A stretch of 64,000 bases of DNA, taken from the NCBI GenBank assembly GCA_900167925.1, contig FUZM01000005.1, positions 62,001 through 126,000 of the forward strand, given 5' to 3'. This DNA is from Bacteroidales bacterium WCE2008. Lineage in GTDB: Bacteria > Bacteroidota > Bacteroidia > Bacteroidales > UBA932. This document shows positions 1 to 8,738 of this stretch, piece after piece (positions within the stretch are counted from its first letter, which is position 1; each line of letters begins with the position of its first letter). The notes beneath the pieces are model-generated. The model did not search any database, was not told the origin of the DNA, and saw nothing but the letters and a program-made list of their open reading frames with translations. The position numbers and the translations under genes are program-made.

Positions 1-1403
1 AAACCTATGAATCCTACGACTATACCGACCTTGGTCATATCCTTGGTCTCCACGAGCCCGGTAGAAGACGCGATGGCATTCGGCGGAGTAGAGATAGGGA
101 AAAGCATTGCGATAGAAGCACAGGTTGCGACAAAGATAATCATGGCCTGGGTTCCTCCGAGTGAAAGGAAGCTTGCGTTGTTGGCGGCAGCAGGATCGGC
201 CATACCCTCGGCAACAACGATTAGAATCGGAATCAGCAGGGCTGCAGTAGCAGAGTTGCTGATGAAGTTGGAGAGGAAGTAGCAGACAAGACCTGCGATC
301 ACAAGCACAAGCACGACAGACATGCTTCCGAAAGGAATTGCATTGATAAGGACTTTTGCAAGACCGGTGTCCTGCAGACAGTAACCGAGAGCGAAACCTC
401 CGGCGACAAGCCACAGCACATTCCAGTTGATTTCCTTGATCTCCTCCTTGCCGAAAAGACCGGTAGCGGTAAACACGGCAAGCGGAACGAAAGCGACGAT
501 GTTGGAATTTATCTTTGTAAGCTGCTCGGTAGCCCAGAGAAGGATCGTAGCGAAGAACGTGATCCAGACGACATAAGTCCTCCAGTCCTTCTTCTTGTCA
601 CTCTTAGGGATCTCGAGCTTGAGCTCCTTAGTCTTGAACGGGAAAAGGTACCTGAGCAAGAACCAGGCGATTATGATCATGATAAGCACATAAGGGATCA
701 TGTGGATGCACCAGTCTCCGAATGAGACATCGAATCCGGCCTGTTCCAGAGCGCCCTTTGCAGTCGCATTAGGAGGGGTTCCGATAGGAGTTCCGATACC
801 TCCGAGGTTGGCGGCGACCGGAATCGAAAGCGCGAGACCGACCTTACCCTTATCGTCTGCCGGGAGCTTTGAGAGCACCGGAGCGAGAAGCGAAAGCATC
901 ATGGCAGCGGTAGCGGTGTTGCTCATGAACATGGAGAAGATCGAAATCATCACGAGGAAGCCCAGAAGCACAACCTTAGGCTTGGTTCCGAAAAGCTTGA
1001 GCAGAGCCCTGGCGAGGGTCACGTCAAGACCATACTTCTCGGCCATTATGGCGAGAACGAAACCGCCGAGGAAGAGCATCACGACAGGGTCGGCCATCGA
1101 GGCCATGATCCTGCTGTAGGTTACTAGCTGGCCATACTGAGGATCGCAGAAGAACCCAAGTCCCTTATTGGATACCGTCAGCAAAGCAATAGTGATAACA
1201 AGCAGCGATGTAGTCCAGTTCGGAATGATCTCGAAGATCCACATAAGCGCAGCGAAAACGAAGAGAGCGATTACACGCTGCTGGACTACGGTAAGGCCGT
1301 CAATTCCGAAGAAATTGACAGGCACAGCCCAAAGGAAAATTGTGATGAGCAGAACAAGAGGAAGCCATACACAATACTTCACATTGAATTTATTATTTGC
1401 CAT
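1..1403 (-). CDS. SLC13/DASS-family sodium:anion symporter (3' end cut by window edge)
   Basis: The reading frame is open from an ATG at 1403 to the left edge of the window, so about 467 codons are visible and the C-terminus is missing. The translation is a polytopic inner-membrane protein with two SNT-like transport signatures, SNTATAAMM in the first half and ISNSATAALL in the second, as in the divalent anion:Na+ symporter (DASS/SLC13/INDY) family. It also has GIGTPIGTPPNA-type and STPPNAIA helical-hairpin motifs. The family imports dicarboxylates, citrate or sulfate with sodium; the substrate cannot be read from sequence, although dicarboxylate is reasonable for an anaerobe. The gene has its own promoter (TTG-N20-TAAATTTG at 1449-1479) and lies downstream of gdhA behind a terminator, so it is probably transcribed separately. 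Confidence 0.85.
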   Translation of the reverse strand, partial: MANNKFNVKYCVWLPLVLLITIFLWAVPVNFFGIDGLTVVQQRVIALFVFAALMWIFEIIPNWTTSLLVITIALLTVSNKGLGFFCDPQYGQLVTYSRIMASMADPVVMLFLGGFVLAIMAEKYGLDVTLARALLKLFGTKPKVVLLGFLVMISIFSMFMSNTATAAMMLSLLAPVLSKLPADDKGKVGLALSIPVAANLGGIGTPIGTPPNATAKGALEQAGFDVSFGDWCIHMIPYVLIMIIIAWFLLRYLFPFKTKELKLEIPKSDKKKDWRTYVVWITFFATILLWATEQLTKINSNIVAFVPLAVFTATGLFGKEEIKEINWNVLWLVAGGFALGYCLQDTGLAKVLINAIPFGSMSVVLVLVIAGLVCYFLSNFISNSATAALLIPILIVVAEGMADPAAANNASFLSLGGTQAMIIFVATCASIAMLFPISTPPNAIASSTGLVETKDMTKVGIVVGFIG

Positions 1404-1448
1404 TATTGAGTAAATTATATTGATTTTCACTAATGTCAAAGCAACCTC

Positions 1449-1479
1449 CAAATTTAACGACAATTTAGCTATTTACCAA
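1449..1479 (-). promoter_or_regulatory. Bacteroidota-type promoter for the anion symporter
   Basis: Reading the minus strand, TTG (1477-1479), 20 bases, then TAAATTTG (1449-1456) matches the Bacteroides -33/-7 consensus. The start codon follows about 45 bases downstream. The -33 element sits immediately beyond the gdhA terminator stem. Confidence 0.6.
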
Positions 1480-1510
1480 TAATAAAGGCGGCTAAATCAA
1501 TAGCCGCCTT
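1479..1510 (-). terminator. Intrinsic terminator of gdhA
   Basis: A perfect 10-bp stem (AAGGCGGCTA / TAGCCGCCTT, 1485-1494 with 1501-1510) encloses a 6-base loop. On the minus strand it is followed by TTATTATT. It begins 25 bases after the gdhA stop codon. Confidence 0.75.
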
Positions 1511-1534
1511 ACACAAAAACTCTATGTAAAATTA

Positions 1535-2878
1535 CTAGATTGTACCTTGCTCAAGCATTGCCTGCGCAACCTTCATGAAGCCCGCGATATTGGCACCCTT
1601 GACATAGTCCACATGACCGTCAGGCTGGGTTCCGAATTTCACGCACTGTTCATGTATACTCTCCATGATGAAATGCAGTTTCTCATCGACTTCCCTGGCA
1701 GACCAGCTGATATGGCTGGCATTCTGGGTCATCTCGAGACCTGATGTAGCAACACCTCCGGCATTGACAGCCTTGCCCGGAGCAAAGAGCACTCCATTGT
1801 TCTGGAAATAATGGATAGCGCCCGGCTGGCAGCCCATGTTGGAAACCTCGCAGCAGCACCAGCATCCGTTTGCCTTAAGTTCCTTGGCATCCTCCTCTGA
1901 AAGCTCATTCTGGAAAGCGCAAGGGAGAGCGATATCTACCGGGATAGACCATGACTTCTTGCCAGGTATGAACTTGGCCTTGTCAGGGAACTTGGTCGCC
2001 ATATCCTCGACCATGTTGCGGTTGGACGCACGCATGACGAGCATATAGTCTATCATCTCCTTGGTAATCCCTTCAGGAATATGGCAGACACCGTCCGGGC
2101 CAGAAATAGCGACTACTTTGGCACCGAGCTGGGTAGCCTTTGTGGCAGCGCCCCAAGCCACGTTACCGAAGCCGGACAAAGCGATCTTCTTGCCCTCGAT
2201 AGTCTTCCCTGCCTTATGGAGAAGATGCTGGGTAAAATATAGCGCACCGAAACCGGTTGCCTCAGGACGGAGGATAGAGCCTCCCCATGTAGCGCCCTTT
2301 CCGGTAAGCACGCCGGTATTGTACTGACGGGCCAGTTTCTTGTACATTCCGTAGAGATATCCGATCTCACGGCCGCCCACGCCGACATCGCCGGCAGGGA
2401 TATCCTGGTCAGGTCCTATGCAGTTCCAGAGCTCGAGCATGAAGGCCTGGCAGAAACGCATTATTTCAGCGTCAGACTTGCCGACAGGATCGAAATCCGA
2501 GCCACCCTTTGCTCCACCCATAGGAAGAGTCGTAAGGGCATTCTTGAAGGTCTGCTCAAAACCGAGGAATTTAAGCATAGAAGGGGTAACAGCCCTGTGG
2601 AAACGGAGACCTCCCTTATAAGGGCCGATCGCGCTGTTGAACTGGATACGGTATCCGGTGTTGGTCTGCACCTCACCGTTGTCGTCGATCCACGTAACCC
2701 TGAAAGAGAAGATACGGTCCGGTTCGACGATTCTCTCGACAATCTTGGCAGCCTCGAACTCCGGATGCTGATTATAGACTTCTTCTATTGACTCAAGTAC
2801 TTCCTGGACAGCCTGAAGGTATTCCTTTTCACCTGGATATTTGGTCTGTAGCCTGGCCATTATGTCTTGTGTTCTCAT
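1535..2878 (-). CDS. gdhA: NADP-type glutamate dehydrogenase
   Basis: The 447-residue protein is full length for the small hexameric GDH family. It interconverts 2-oxoglutarate plus ammonium and glutamate in the cytoplasm, the main ammonium-assimilation step in many gut Bacteroidales. The substrate-binding segment KGGLRFHRAV and the catalytic lysine segment PMGGAKGGSDFDP lie in the first third. The Rossmann segment ALSGFGNVAWGAA follows in the middle. The coenzyme is inferred as NADPH from family resemblance, not proven. The gene is monocistronic: a terminator follows at 1485-1510, and upstream lies a -7 box TAGATTTG (2942-2949, minus strand) without an obvious TTG at the right spacing. The ATG at 2878 is the only sensible start and gives the usual N-terminus. 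Confidence 0.95.
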   Translation of the reverse strand: MRTQDIMARLQTKYPGEKEYLQAVQEVLESIEEVYNQHPEFEAAKIVERIVEPDRIFSFRVTWIDDNGEVQTNTGYRIQFNSAIGPYKGGLRFHRAVTPSMLKFLGFEQTFKNALTTLPMGGAKGGSDFDPVGKSDAEIMRFCQAFMLELWNCIGPDQDIPAGDVGVGGREIGYLYGMYKKLARQYNTGVLTGKGATWGGSILRPEATGFGALYFTQHLLHKAGKTIEGKKIALSGFGNVAWGAATKATQLGAKVVAISGPDGVCHIPEGITKEMIDYMLVMRASNRNMVEDMATKFPDKAKFIPGKKSWSIPVDIALPCAFQNELSEEDAKELKANGCWCCCEVSNMGCQPGAIHYFQNNGVLFAPGKAVNAGGVATSGLEMTQNASHISWSAREVDEKLHFIMESIHEQCVKFGTQPDGHVDYVKGANIAGFMKVAQAMLEQGTI

Positions 2879-3005
2879 GATAAAATAGCGTTTTAGTATT
2901 ATTTAACTTTAAATATCTAAGCAAATTCAATATTTGTGGTACAAATCTAATAATTAAAACGGAATATTGCTATTAATCCGTAAGAAAAATCAACGCGATT
3001 TCCTT

Positions 3006-3046
3006 AAAACAAAAAGACGGTGACCGGGGACCCCCGGACACCGTCT
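3006..3046 (-). terminator. Intrinsic terminator of the envelope operon (after ompH)
   Basis: AGACGGTG (3015-3022) pairs with CACCGTCT (3039-3046), with an inner CCGGG/CCCGG stem. On the minus strand the hairpin is followed by TTTTTGTTTT. It lies about 22 bases after the ompH stop. Confidence 0.8.
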
Positions 3047-3067
3047 CTGTAAAAGTCGAACGCCGTA

Positions 3068-3631
3068 TTACTGCTTGTTGCTCTGGGCAGCCTGGAGTTC
3101 AGCCTGAAGTGTCTCGAGAGTCCTGCCTTCAGGAATACCGAGAGCCTTGCGAGCCTCCTTGGTGAGGTCAGTCACAACTGCGTCATTAGCGAAGATGAAC
3201 TGGGATGCATCGAATACGAAAGCATAGCCGCCATCTTTAGCGAGCTTCTCTACGGCCTTCATGGCTTTCTCCTGGATAGGAGCCATAAGCTCGTTCTGCT
3301 TTGCAGCGAGTTCCTGCTGAACTGACTGCTGGAACTCCTGAAGACGAGTCTGGATATCATTAAGCTCTTTCTCTTTGCTCTGCTTGATAGCTGCAGTCCA
3401 GGTATCAGCCTTCTGCTGGTACTGAGTATATTTTGTCTGGAACTCTTCGTACATGCCCTGGAAGGTTTCTTCAGCTTCCTTCTGCGTTGCATCGATAGTA
3501 GCTCTTGCCTGGTCAGATTCCGGCATAAGCATTACGAGTTCATTGAAGTTCACGTGAGCGAACTTGAGATCCTGCGCAGAAGCAGAGAGAGTAAGAATTG
3601 CCGCAACGGCAATCAGAATAATCTTTTTCAT
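3068..3631 (-). CDS. OmpH/Skp-family periplasmic chaperone
   Basis: The protein has 187 residues with a signal peptide of about 19 residues (hydrophobic core, cleavage after SASA). A short beta segment (FAHVNFNELVMLMP) is followed by a long, glutamine- and glutamate-rich coiled coil (about 45-125), then a C-terminal beta segment (YAFVFDAS). This is the Skp/OmpH layout, in which trimers hold unfolded outer membrane proteins in the periplasm. It is the last gene after nadK-uppS-bamA, directly downstream of bamA (62-bp gap), the classic bamA-skp neighbourhood. A terminator follows. A second member of the family is encoded at 8739-9356. Confidence 0.9.
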   Translation of the reverse strand: MKKIILIAVAAILTLSASAQDLKFAHVNFNELVMLMPESDQARATIDATQKEAEETFQGMYEEFQTKYTQYQQKADTWTAAIKQSKEKELNDIQTRLQEFQQSVQQELAAKQNELMAPIQEKAMKAVEKLAKDGGYAFVFDASQFIFANDAVVTDLTKEARKALGIPEGRTLETLQAELQAAQSNKQ

Positions 3632-3693
3632 ATTAAATTAAATTACTTGTTTTCCGATTGATGATATTATATCCTCTCAAAGATTGTACCATT

Positions 3694-6282
3694 CTAGAAT
3701 TCCTGACCGATAATGAAGTGGAACTGGCTTCCTCCGTTGACAGGGTCGTCGAAACCGTAACCCCAGTCAATACCGAGCAGACCGATCATCGAAAGGAAGA
3801 TTCTGGCGCCGACACCGGCAGACCTCTTGATCTGGAACGGATTGAAGTTCTTTATGTCAGACCAGCAGTTACCGCCCTCGAGGAACGCGAGCACGAATAC
3901 CTGGGACTGAGGCTGGAGAATGATAGGATAACGGAGCTCGACAGTAAACTTGTCATAGACGTTACCTGCGTAAGAGTAGCTGTTTGAATTGTACTTGGTG
4001 AGAGCCGTAGGAGTAAGAGAGTAGTTCTCGTAACCACGGAGCGAAATCACGTCAGTACCATAGTTGTTGTATCCGGACATACCGTCACCGCCGACGAGGA
4101 AGCCCTCGAAAGGAGAATAACCCCAATTGCGGTTGTAGAAACCGAGATAACCGAACTGGGCTCTTGTCCTGAGCACGAGGTCGCCCCAGAGCTTCTTATA
4201 GACATCTGCCTTGAAAGTCCATTTGTGGTATTCGATCCATTTATATCTGTCCTTAGCGCTCCAATTGTCGTAATTGATATCCCTCCAGCTTGAGACCTTG
4301 GTAGGGTTGCCGTTCGCATCAAGGACACCTTTATCCCTTCTTCTCAGCAGCGAGAACGGAGGAGTAAGCTGTACGGAGAACGAAATGTCGGAACCGGACC
4401 TAGGATAAATCTGCTGGTCGGTCGACGTACGCGAAAGTCCGAGAGTATAACTGATATTATGGGCCACGCCGTCGTCAAAGATGAAGTAGCTGGAGTACCA
4501 GTTGTTGAGCTTGTAAGTCTGCCAGCTGAGCTGGTTGTAGAGCACGAAGTAGTTGTCCGGCCATTTAAGACGGTTACCGAGACCTGCCGAGAAACCGTAG
4601 ACCTCCATCTGGCGGTCATGGCTGAGAATGTTCCATGCAAGATAAGAGTTCGTCTGTCTTGTATAGTAGGCTGAAAGGCTGAGAGAAGTAGGCTTCTTTC
4701 CGAAAAGCCAAGGCTCGCTGAAGCTTGCCGAGACTGCTGTATAATATGTACCGCTGGTCTGGAAGCGGATCGAGAGATTCTGCGCGTCTCCGAGAGGGAC
4801 AGGTCTCCATGCGCCGCCTTCCATCATTCGTCTTGTGGAGAAGTTGTTGAAACTCAGTCCGACAGTCCCGACAAAGGTTCTTCCGCCCCAGCCACCGGAG
4901 AGCTCGACCTGCGAAGAAGGTTTTTCAGTCACATTGTAGACAAGGTCGACTGTGCTGCTGGTGGCGTTCGGAATCATTGAATAGCCCTTGCTCGGGTCCA
5001 TGATAGACTCCGGATCGAACTGACCGAGAGATGCGATCTCACGAATGGATCTCTCGAAGTCGGTCTGGGTGAACAGATAACCCGGACGGGTAAATATCTG
5101 ACGGCGTACCACCTTCTCGTTGGTAAGATCGTTACCGTTGATCACGATATTGTTGAGAGTAGCCTGCTTTCCTTCCACGATTCTCATCTCGACATCGACC
5201 GAATCGCCCTCGATATTGAGCTCGACCGGCTGGACCTGTACGAAAAGGTAACCGTTATCCCTGTAAAGCTTGGATACATCGATGTCGCCCTGCTTTCCGC
5301 CGCCGGTAAGACGCTTCTGCATCGTCACCATGTCATATACGTTGCCCTTGTCGACCTGGAGAATGGAATTAAGCGCATCCGCAGAATACACGGAGTTGCC
5401 GGTCCACGTCACATTCCTGAAGTAGTAACGCTGGCCTTCGTCAATCTTTATGTCGATAGCGAGTCGGTTGGAATCCACATAATAAAGGGAGTCTCCTATG
5501 ATTCTGGCATCCCTGTATCCGGCCTCGTTGAAGGCTGTGATAAGGTTGCGTTTGTCGTTGGCATACTCCTTGGCATTGAATTTCTTGCTTTTGAAGAAGT
5601 TGTAGAACTTACGGCTCTTGGTCTTCTTCATGGACTTGGCAAGCTTGTAATCCGAGAGATTCTCGTTGCCGATGAAGTTGATGTCGCGTATCTTGACCTT
5701 GGAGCCTTTATTTATGGCGAAGTTCACACGGATGGCATTCTTCACGACGGTATCCTTTGCCACGCGGACATCGACCTTGGCATTCATGAAGCCCTTTTCG
5801 TCGTAATATCTCTTTATTATGCCGATCGAAGTCTTCTCGATATATTCAGAGAACTCACCGCCTCTCCTAAGGTTCAGACGCTCCTGGAGATCCTTGCGCT
5901 CGCCGCTCTTTATGCCCGAGAAAGACCAGCGGGAGACACGTGGACGCTCCTTGAGTGCGATGCGGAGATAGACACTGTCCTTGGCTGCGGATAAAGAATC
6001 AGCATATACGGCAACGTCTTCGAAATATCTCTGGAGCCAGAGTCTCGATACTACGGAAGAAATATCATCGCCAGGAATGGTGATCTCCATTCCCTTCCGG
6101 AGACCGGAAACCTGGATGATCTGGTTCGAACTGTGCGTAACGTTACCTTCTACCGTAACTCCTCCGATAATATATTTATGAGGGTTTGCATAATCTATAT
6201 CCACACCGCCCTGGTTCTGCGCATAAGAAGCGGCAGAAACGAAAAGCAATGCAGACAGCCCCAATATCTTTCTAAATCTCAT
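3694..6282 (-). CDS. bamA: Outer membrane assembly factor BamA (Omp85)
   Basis: The 862-residue protein has a signal peptide (MRFRKILGLSALLFVSAASYAQ). The N-terminal half consists of successive POTRA repeats, for example VTVEGNVTHSS, IRDINFIGNENLS, FRNVTWTGNSVYS and LNNIVINGNDLT. The C-terminal half is an Omp85 beta-barrel from about residue 450, ending in the aromatic FHFIIGQEF typical of outer membrane proteins. It catalyses insertion of beta-barrel proteins into the outer membrane. It lies between uppS (31-bp gap) and ompH (62-bp gap) on one strand, so all are probably co-transcribed. The lipoprotein partner BamD is encoded separately at 13098-13973. The length fits the Bacteroidota form, which is longer than the proteobacterial one. 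Confidence 0.95.
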   Translation of the reverse strand: MRFRKILGLSALLFVSAASYAQNQGGVDIDYANPHKYIIGGVTVEGNVTHSSNQIIQVSGLRKGMEITIPGDDISSVVSRLWLQRYFEDVAVYADSLSAAKDSVYLRIALKERPRVSRWSFSGIKSGERKDLQERLNLRRGGEFSEYIEKTSIGIIKRYYDEKGFMNAKVDVRVAKDTVVKNAIRVNFAINKGSKVKIRDINFIGNENLSDYKLAKSMKKTKSRKFYNFFKSKKFNAKEYANDKRNLITAFNEAGYRDARIIGDSLYYVDSNRLAIDIKIDEGQRYYFRNVTWTGNSVYSADALNSILQVDKGNVYDMVTMQKRLTGGGKQGDIDVSKLYRDNGYLFVQVQPVELNIEGDSVDVEMRIVEGKQATLNNIVINGNDLTNEKVVRRQIFTRPGYLFTQTDFERSIREIASLGQFDPESIMDPSKGYSMIPNATSSTVDLVYNVTEKPSSQVELSGGWGGRTFVGTVGLSFNNFSTRRMMEGGAWRPVPLGDAQNLSIRFQTSGTYYTAVSASFSEPWLFGKKPTSLSLSAYYTRQTNSYLAWNILSHDRQMEVYGFSAGLGNRLKWPDNYFVLYNQLSWQTYKLNNWYSSYFIFDDGVAHNISYTLGLSRTSTDQQIYPRSGSDISFSVQLTPPFSLLRRRDKGVLDANGNPTKVSSWRDINYDNWSAKDRYKWIEYHKWTFKADVYKKLWGDLVLRTRAQFGYLGFYNRNWGYSPFEGFLVGGDGMSGYNNYGTDVISLRGYENYSLTPTALTKYNSNSYSYAGNVYDKFTVELRYPIILQPQSQVFVLAFLEGGNCWSDIKNFNPFQIKRSAGVGARIFLSMIGLLGIDWGYGFDDPVNGGSQFHFIIGQEF

Positions 6283-6313
6283 ATTCTACAAATAATCCGC
6301 AAATATAATTGTT

Positions 6314-7048
6314 TTATTTCACTTTTCCATAACGCCTGTCCCTGCCGGCAAAGTCTTCAAGGGCAGCCCTGTACTCCTCCTTCCCGAAGTCAGGCCAGAG
6401 CACATCGGTAAAATAAAATTCCGAGTAAGCTCCCTGCCACAGCAGATAGTTACTCAGACGCTGCTCCCCTGACGTACGTATAATAAGGTCAGGATCCGGG
6501 AGTCCGGCAGTGACGAGATAATCGTCAAATGCCGAAAGTTCCATATTCCGGACCTTTTCCAGACCTTCCGGCCCGGATGCCGCCTCTTCGGCAATCCGTT
6601 TTGCAGCCTGCAGGATATCCCACTTGCCGCTATAGCTGATGAATAAGATCAGGGTAAGATTCTTGTTGTCCTTCGTACTCTCCATGGCCTGGTCGATAGC
6701 CTCGTTCATGGCCTTGCCCAGACGCGCGCGATTACCGAGCACGACAAAGCGGACCCCGTTACGCATGAAGTTTTCGAATTCTCTGGAGATAGATTCCATC
6801 ATAAGGTTCATCAGATAGCCGACCTCTTCGTCCGGACGGCCCCAGTTCTCTTCCGAAAAGGCATAAAGGGAGAGATACCTGACGCCCTGCGCAACCGACT
6901 CCTCGGTCACGGCGCGTATGCTGTCGACCCCATGAAGATGCCCGAAAACACGCTCCTTTCCTCTTTCTTTCGCCCACCGGCCATTGCCGTCCATTATCAT
7001 GGAGACGTGCACAGGTATACGTTTAGCTGAAGATTCCATTCTATCCAT
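6314..7048 (-). CDS. uppS: Undecaprenyl diphosphate synthase (cis-prenyltransferase)
   Basis: The protein has 244 residues. The signature MIMDGNGRWAKERG near residues 17-30 carries the catalytic Asp and the diphosphate-binding Gly-Arg. The C-terminal DLIIRTSGEQRLSNYLLWQ and YTEFYFTDVLWPDF-like segments (here YSEFYFTDVLWPDF) are family hallmarks. It adds isopentenyl units to farnesyl diphosphate to make the C55 carrier lipid used by MraY and MurG, encoded at 31668-36870. The start overlaps the nadK stop by 8 bases; an in-frame ATG at 7039 would avoid the overlap and gives an equally good protein. It sits in the nadK-uppS-bamA-ompH operon. Confidence 0.95.
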   Translation of the reverse strand: MDRMESSAKRIPVHVSMIMDGNGRWAKERGKERVFGHLHGVDSIRAVTEESVAQGVRYLSLYAFSEENWGRPDEEVGYLMNLMMESISREFENFMRNGVRFVVLGNRARLGKAMNEAIDQAMESTKDNKNLTLILFISYSGKWDILQAAKRIAEEAASGPEGLEKVRNMELSAFDDYLVTAGLPDPDLIIRTSGEQRLSNYLLWQGAYSEFYFTDVLWPDFGKEEYRAALEDFAGRDRRYGKVK

Positions 7049-7865
7049 TATTTCTCATATCCTCGCCCCAGAACAATCTGCTCGTAAGACCTTTTACGAA
7101 ATCCGACGTGGCGAGCCGTATCCGCTTAAGCGAAAACTGTGCCATTGATATGTCGACATGCCAGGACGGATCGATATCGAAACTGCGGTTGTCCATGGTC
7201 ATGCGGACCTTGTCGTCCCGGCTCTGGAGAGATATCCCGATCTTGGAGTGGTCAGGGATGACCAGCGGCCGGACATTGAGGTTGTGCGGGCAGATCGGAG
7301 CTATGATCAGGACCTTAGTGTCAGGAAGACAGATCGGGCCGCCGACGCTGAGGGAATAAGCGGTCGAGCCTGAGCTGGTCGCAAGCAGAAGGCCGTCGGC
7401 CCAATAGGTAGGCAGGGCCTCCCCGTTGAGGGTGACGTCAATTCCGAGGACGCTGGATCCGATACGGTGGAACGAGACTTCGTTGAGGGCATATGGAAGA
7501 AGACCGATTTCTTTGCGGGCATTGACGCCCTTGACCGTCGCATTCAGCATGGTCCTGTACTCGACGGAGAATTCGCCGGCGAGGAGAGCATCGACGACGT
7601 CTTCCGGCCGGTTCTCCGAAAGGAAGCCGAGACGACCGAAGTTGACGCCGAGGATAGGGATTCCGACGTCGGCGACAGTCTGGGCCGCGTTCAGGAAGGT
7701 GCCGTCTCCCCCGGCGCTCAGCACCAGATCGGTCTCCGGCCGGATGTCCGCCTTCGTACCGATTTCATAGACCTCATACGAGGCCTCTTCGAGCTGGGAT
7801 ATAAGCTTCCCGAACTTTGGATCCTTCCTCAGTTCCTCCTTTCTGATGTACAGTCCGATTCTCAT
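7041..7865 (-). CDS. nadK: NAD kinase
   Basis: The protein is about 274 residues. It phosphorylates NAD+ to NADP+. The conserved GGDGTFL motif (here LVLSAGGDGTFLNAA), the NEVSFHR segment and the glycine-rich TSSGSTAYSLSVGGPI are all present, in the family order. Two starts are possible, 7880 (MDNEDMRIG) and 7865 (MRIGLY). I prefer 7865 because a minus-strand -7 box TATTTTTG lies at 7889-7896, which would put the transcription start around 7882, almost on top of the upstream ATG. It is the first gene of the envelope operon and is divergent from pdxJ. Confidence 0.93.
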   Translation of the reverse strand: MRIGLYIRKEELRKDPKFGKLISQLEEASYEVYEIGTKADIRPETDLVLSAGGDGTFLNAAQTVADVGIPILGVNFGRLGFLSENRPEDVVDALLAGEFSVEYRTMLNATVKGVNARKEIGLLPYALNEVSFHRIGSSVLGIDVTLNGEALPTYWADGLLLATSSGSTAYSLSVGGPICLPDTKVLIIAPICPHNLNVRPLVIPDHSKIGISLQSRDDKVRMTMDNRSFDIDPSWHVDISMAQFSLKRIRLATSDFVKGLTSRLFWGEDMRNNG

Positions 7866-7904
7866 GTCTTCATTATCCAATTAACTGCCAAAAATAACAT
7901 TTTA

Positions 7905-7937
7905 TTTGCAGATTCCCCATATTTATATTTATTTTTG
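7905..7937 (+). promoter_or_regulatory. Promoter of pdxJ
   Basis: TTTG (7905-7908), 21 bases, TATTTTTG (7930-7937). It fits the Bacteroidota consensus and leaves a very short leader before the pdxJ ATG. It shares the 72-110 bp divergent spacer with the nadK -7 box (7889-7896, minus strand). Confidence 0.55.
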
Positions 7938-7952
7938 TCTTGATTAAAAAGC

Positions 7953-8678
7953 ATGACAATGACTAGACTGAGTGTTAACATCAACAAAATCGCGACCATC
8001 CGCAACGCGCGTGGCGGCAACATGCCGGACGTCGAGAAAGCGGCAGTGGATTGCGAGAGTTTCGGAGCGGAAGGAATAACCGTCCACCCACGTCCGGACG
8101 AGAGACATATCCGATACTCAGACGTACGTCTCATACGCCCACTCATCAAGACTGAATTCAACATCGAAGGCAACCCTATTCCTTCGTTCATAGACCTGGT
8201 ATGCGAGGTCGTGCCGGATCAGGTGACCCTCGTGCCGGACGCCCACGACGCAATCACGTCCAACGCCGGGTGGAATACCATAGCCAACAGGGACTTCCTC
8301 ACCGAAGTCTGCGGCATCTTCAAGAGCAAAGGAATACGCACGTCGATATTCATTGACCCAGACCCGAAGATGGCCGAAGGCGCCGTCCGCTGCGGGGCCG
8401 ACAGGGTCGAACTGTACACCGCCGCCTATGCCGAGGACTATCCTCATGGTCCCGAAGCCGCGATCTCGAGATTTCTGGAGACGGCGAAGGTCGCCAGGGA
8501 ATGCGGGCTGGGGCTGAATGCCGGCCATGATCTCAACCTCGAGAATCTGGAGTTCTTCGTGCGCACGATTCCGTGGACAGACGAAGTCTCGATCGGCCAT
8601 GCAATAATCTGTGACGCGCTTTATATGGGTCTGGAGAAAACAATCAAGGCATATCTGTCGAAGATTAAGATTTTTTAG
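7953..8678 (+). CDS. pdxJ: Pyridoxine 5'-phosphate synthase
   Basis: The protein has 241 residues, as usual for the family. PdxJ condenses 1-deoxy-xylulose 5-phosphate with 3-amino-2-oxopropyl phosphate to pyridoxine phosphate in the DXP-dependent vitamin B6 pathway. The TIM-barrel landmarks are LSVNINKIATIRNARGG at the N-terminus, GITVHPRPDERHIRY around residue 35-50, and the C-terminal GLNAGHDLNLENL and EVSIGHAIICDAL segments. An internal ATG at 7959 is an alternative start two residues later. The gene diverges from nadK and is followed by the second OmpH gene, whose -7 box overlaps the pdxJ 3' end. Confidence 0.95.
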   Translation: MTMTRLSVNINKIATIRNARGGNMPDVEKAAVDCESFGAEGITVHPRPDERHIRYSDVRLIRPLIKTEFNIEGNPIPSFIDLVCEVVPDQVTLVPDAHDAITSNAGWNTIANRDFLTEVCGIFKSKGIRTSIFIDPDPKMAEGAVRCGADRVELYTAAYAEDYPHGPEAAISRFLETAKVARECGLGLNAGHDLNLENLEFFVRTIPWTDEVSIGHAIICDALYMGLEKTIKAYLSKIKIF

Positions 8679-8686
8679 TAACTTTG
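8679..8686 (+). promoter_or_regulatory. -7 box (TAACTTTG) ahead of the OmpH-like gene
   Basis: TAACTTTG starts on the base after the pdxJ stop codon and lies 52 bases before the next ATG. No TTG is found at the expected -33 distance, so this is a partial match. Confidence 0.45.
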
Positions 8687-8738
8687 CATCCTACGTCGCA
8701 TAGACAAACACTGAAAATATAAATCAACAATCAATAAA

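Noticed and set aside
700..1413. Plus-strand open frames of 81-139 codons in the first 1.4 kb
   Set aside because: They are antisense shadows of the long minus-strand membrane transporter frame, which shows clear family motifs.
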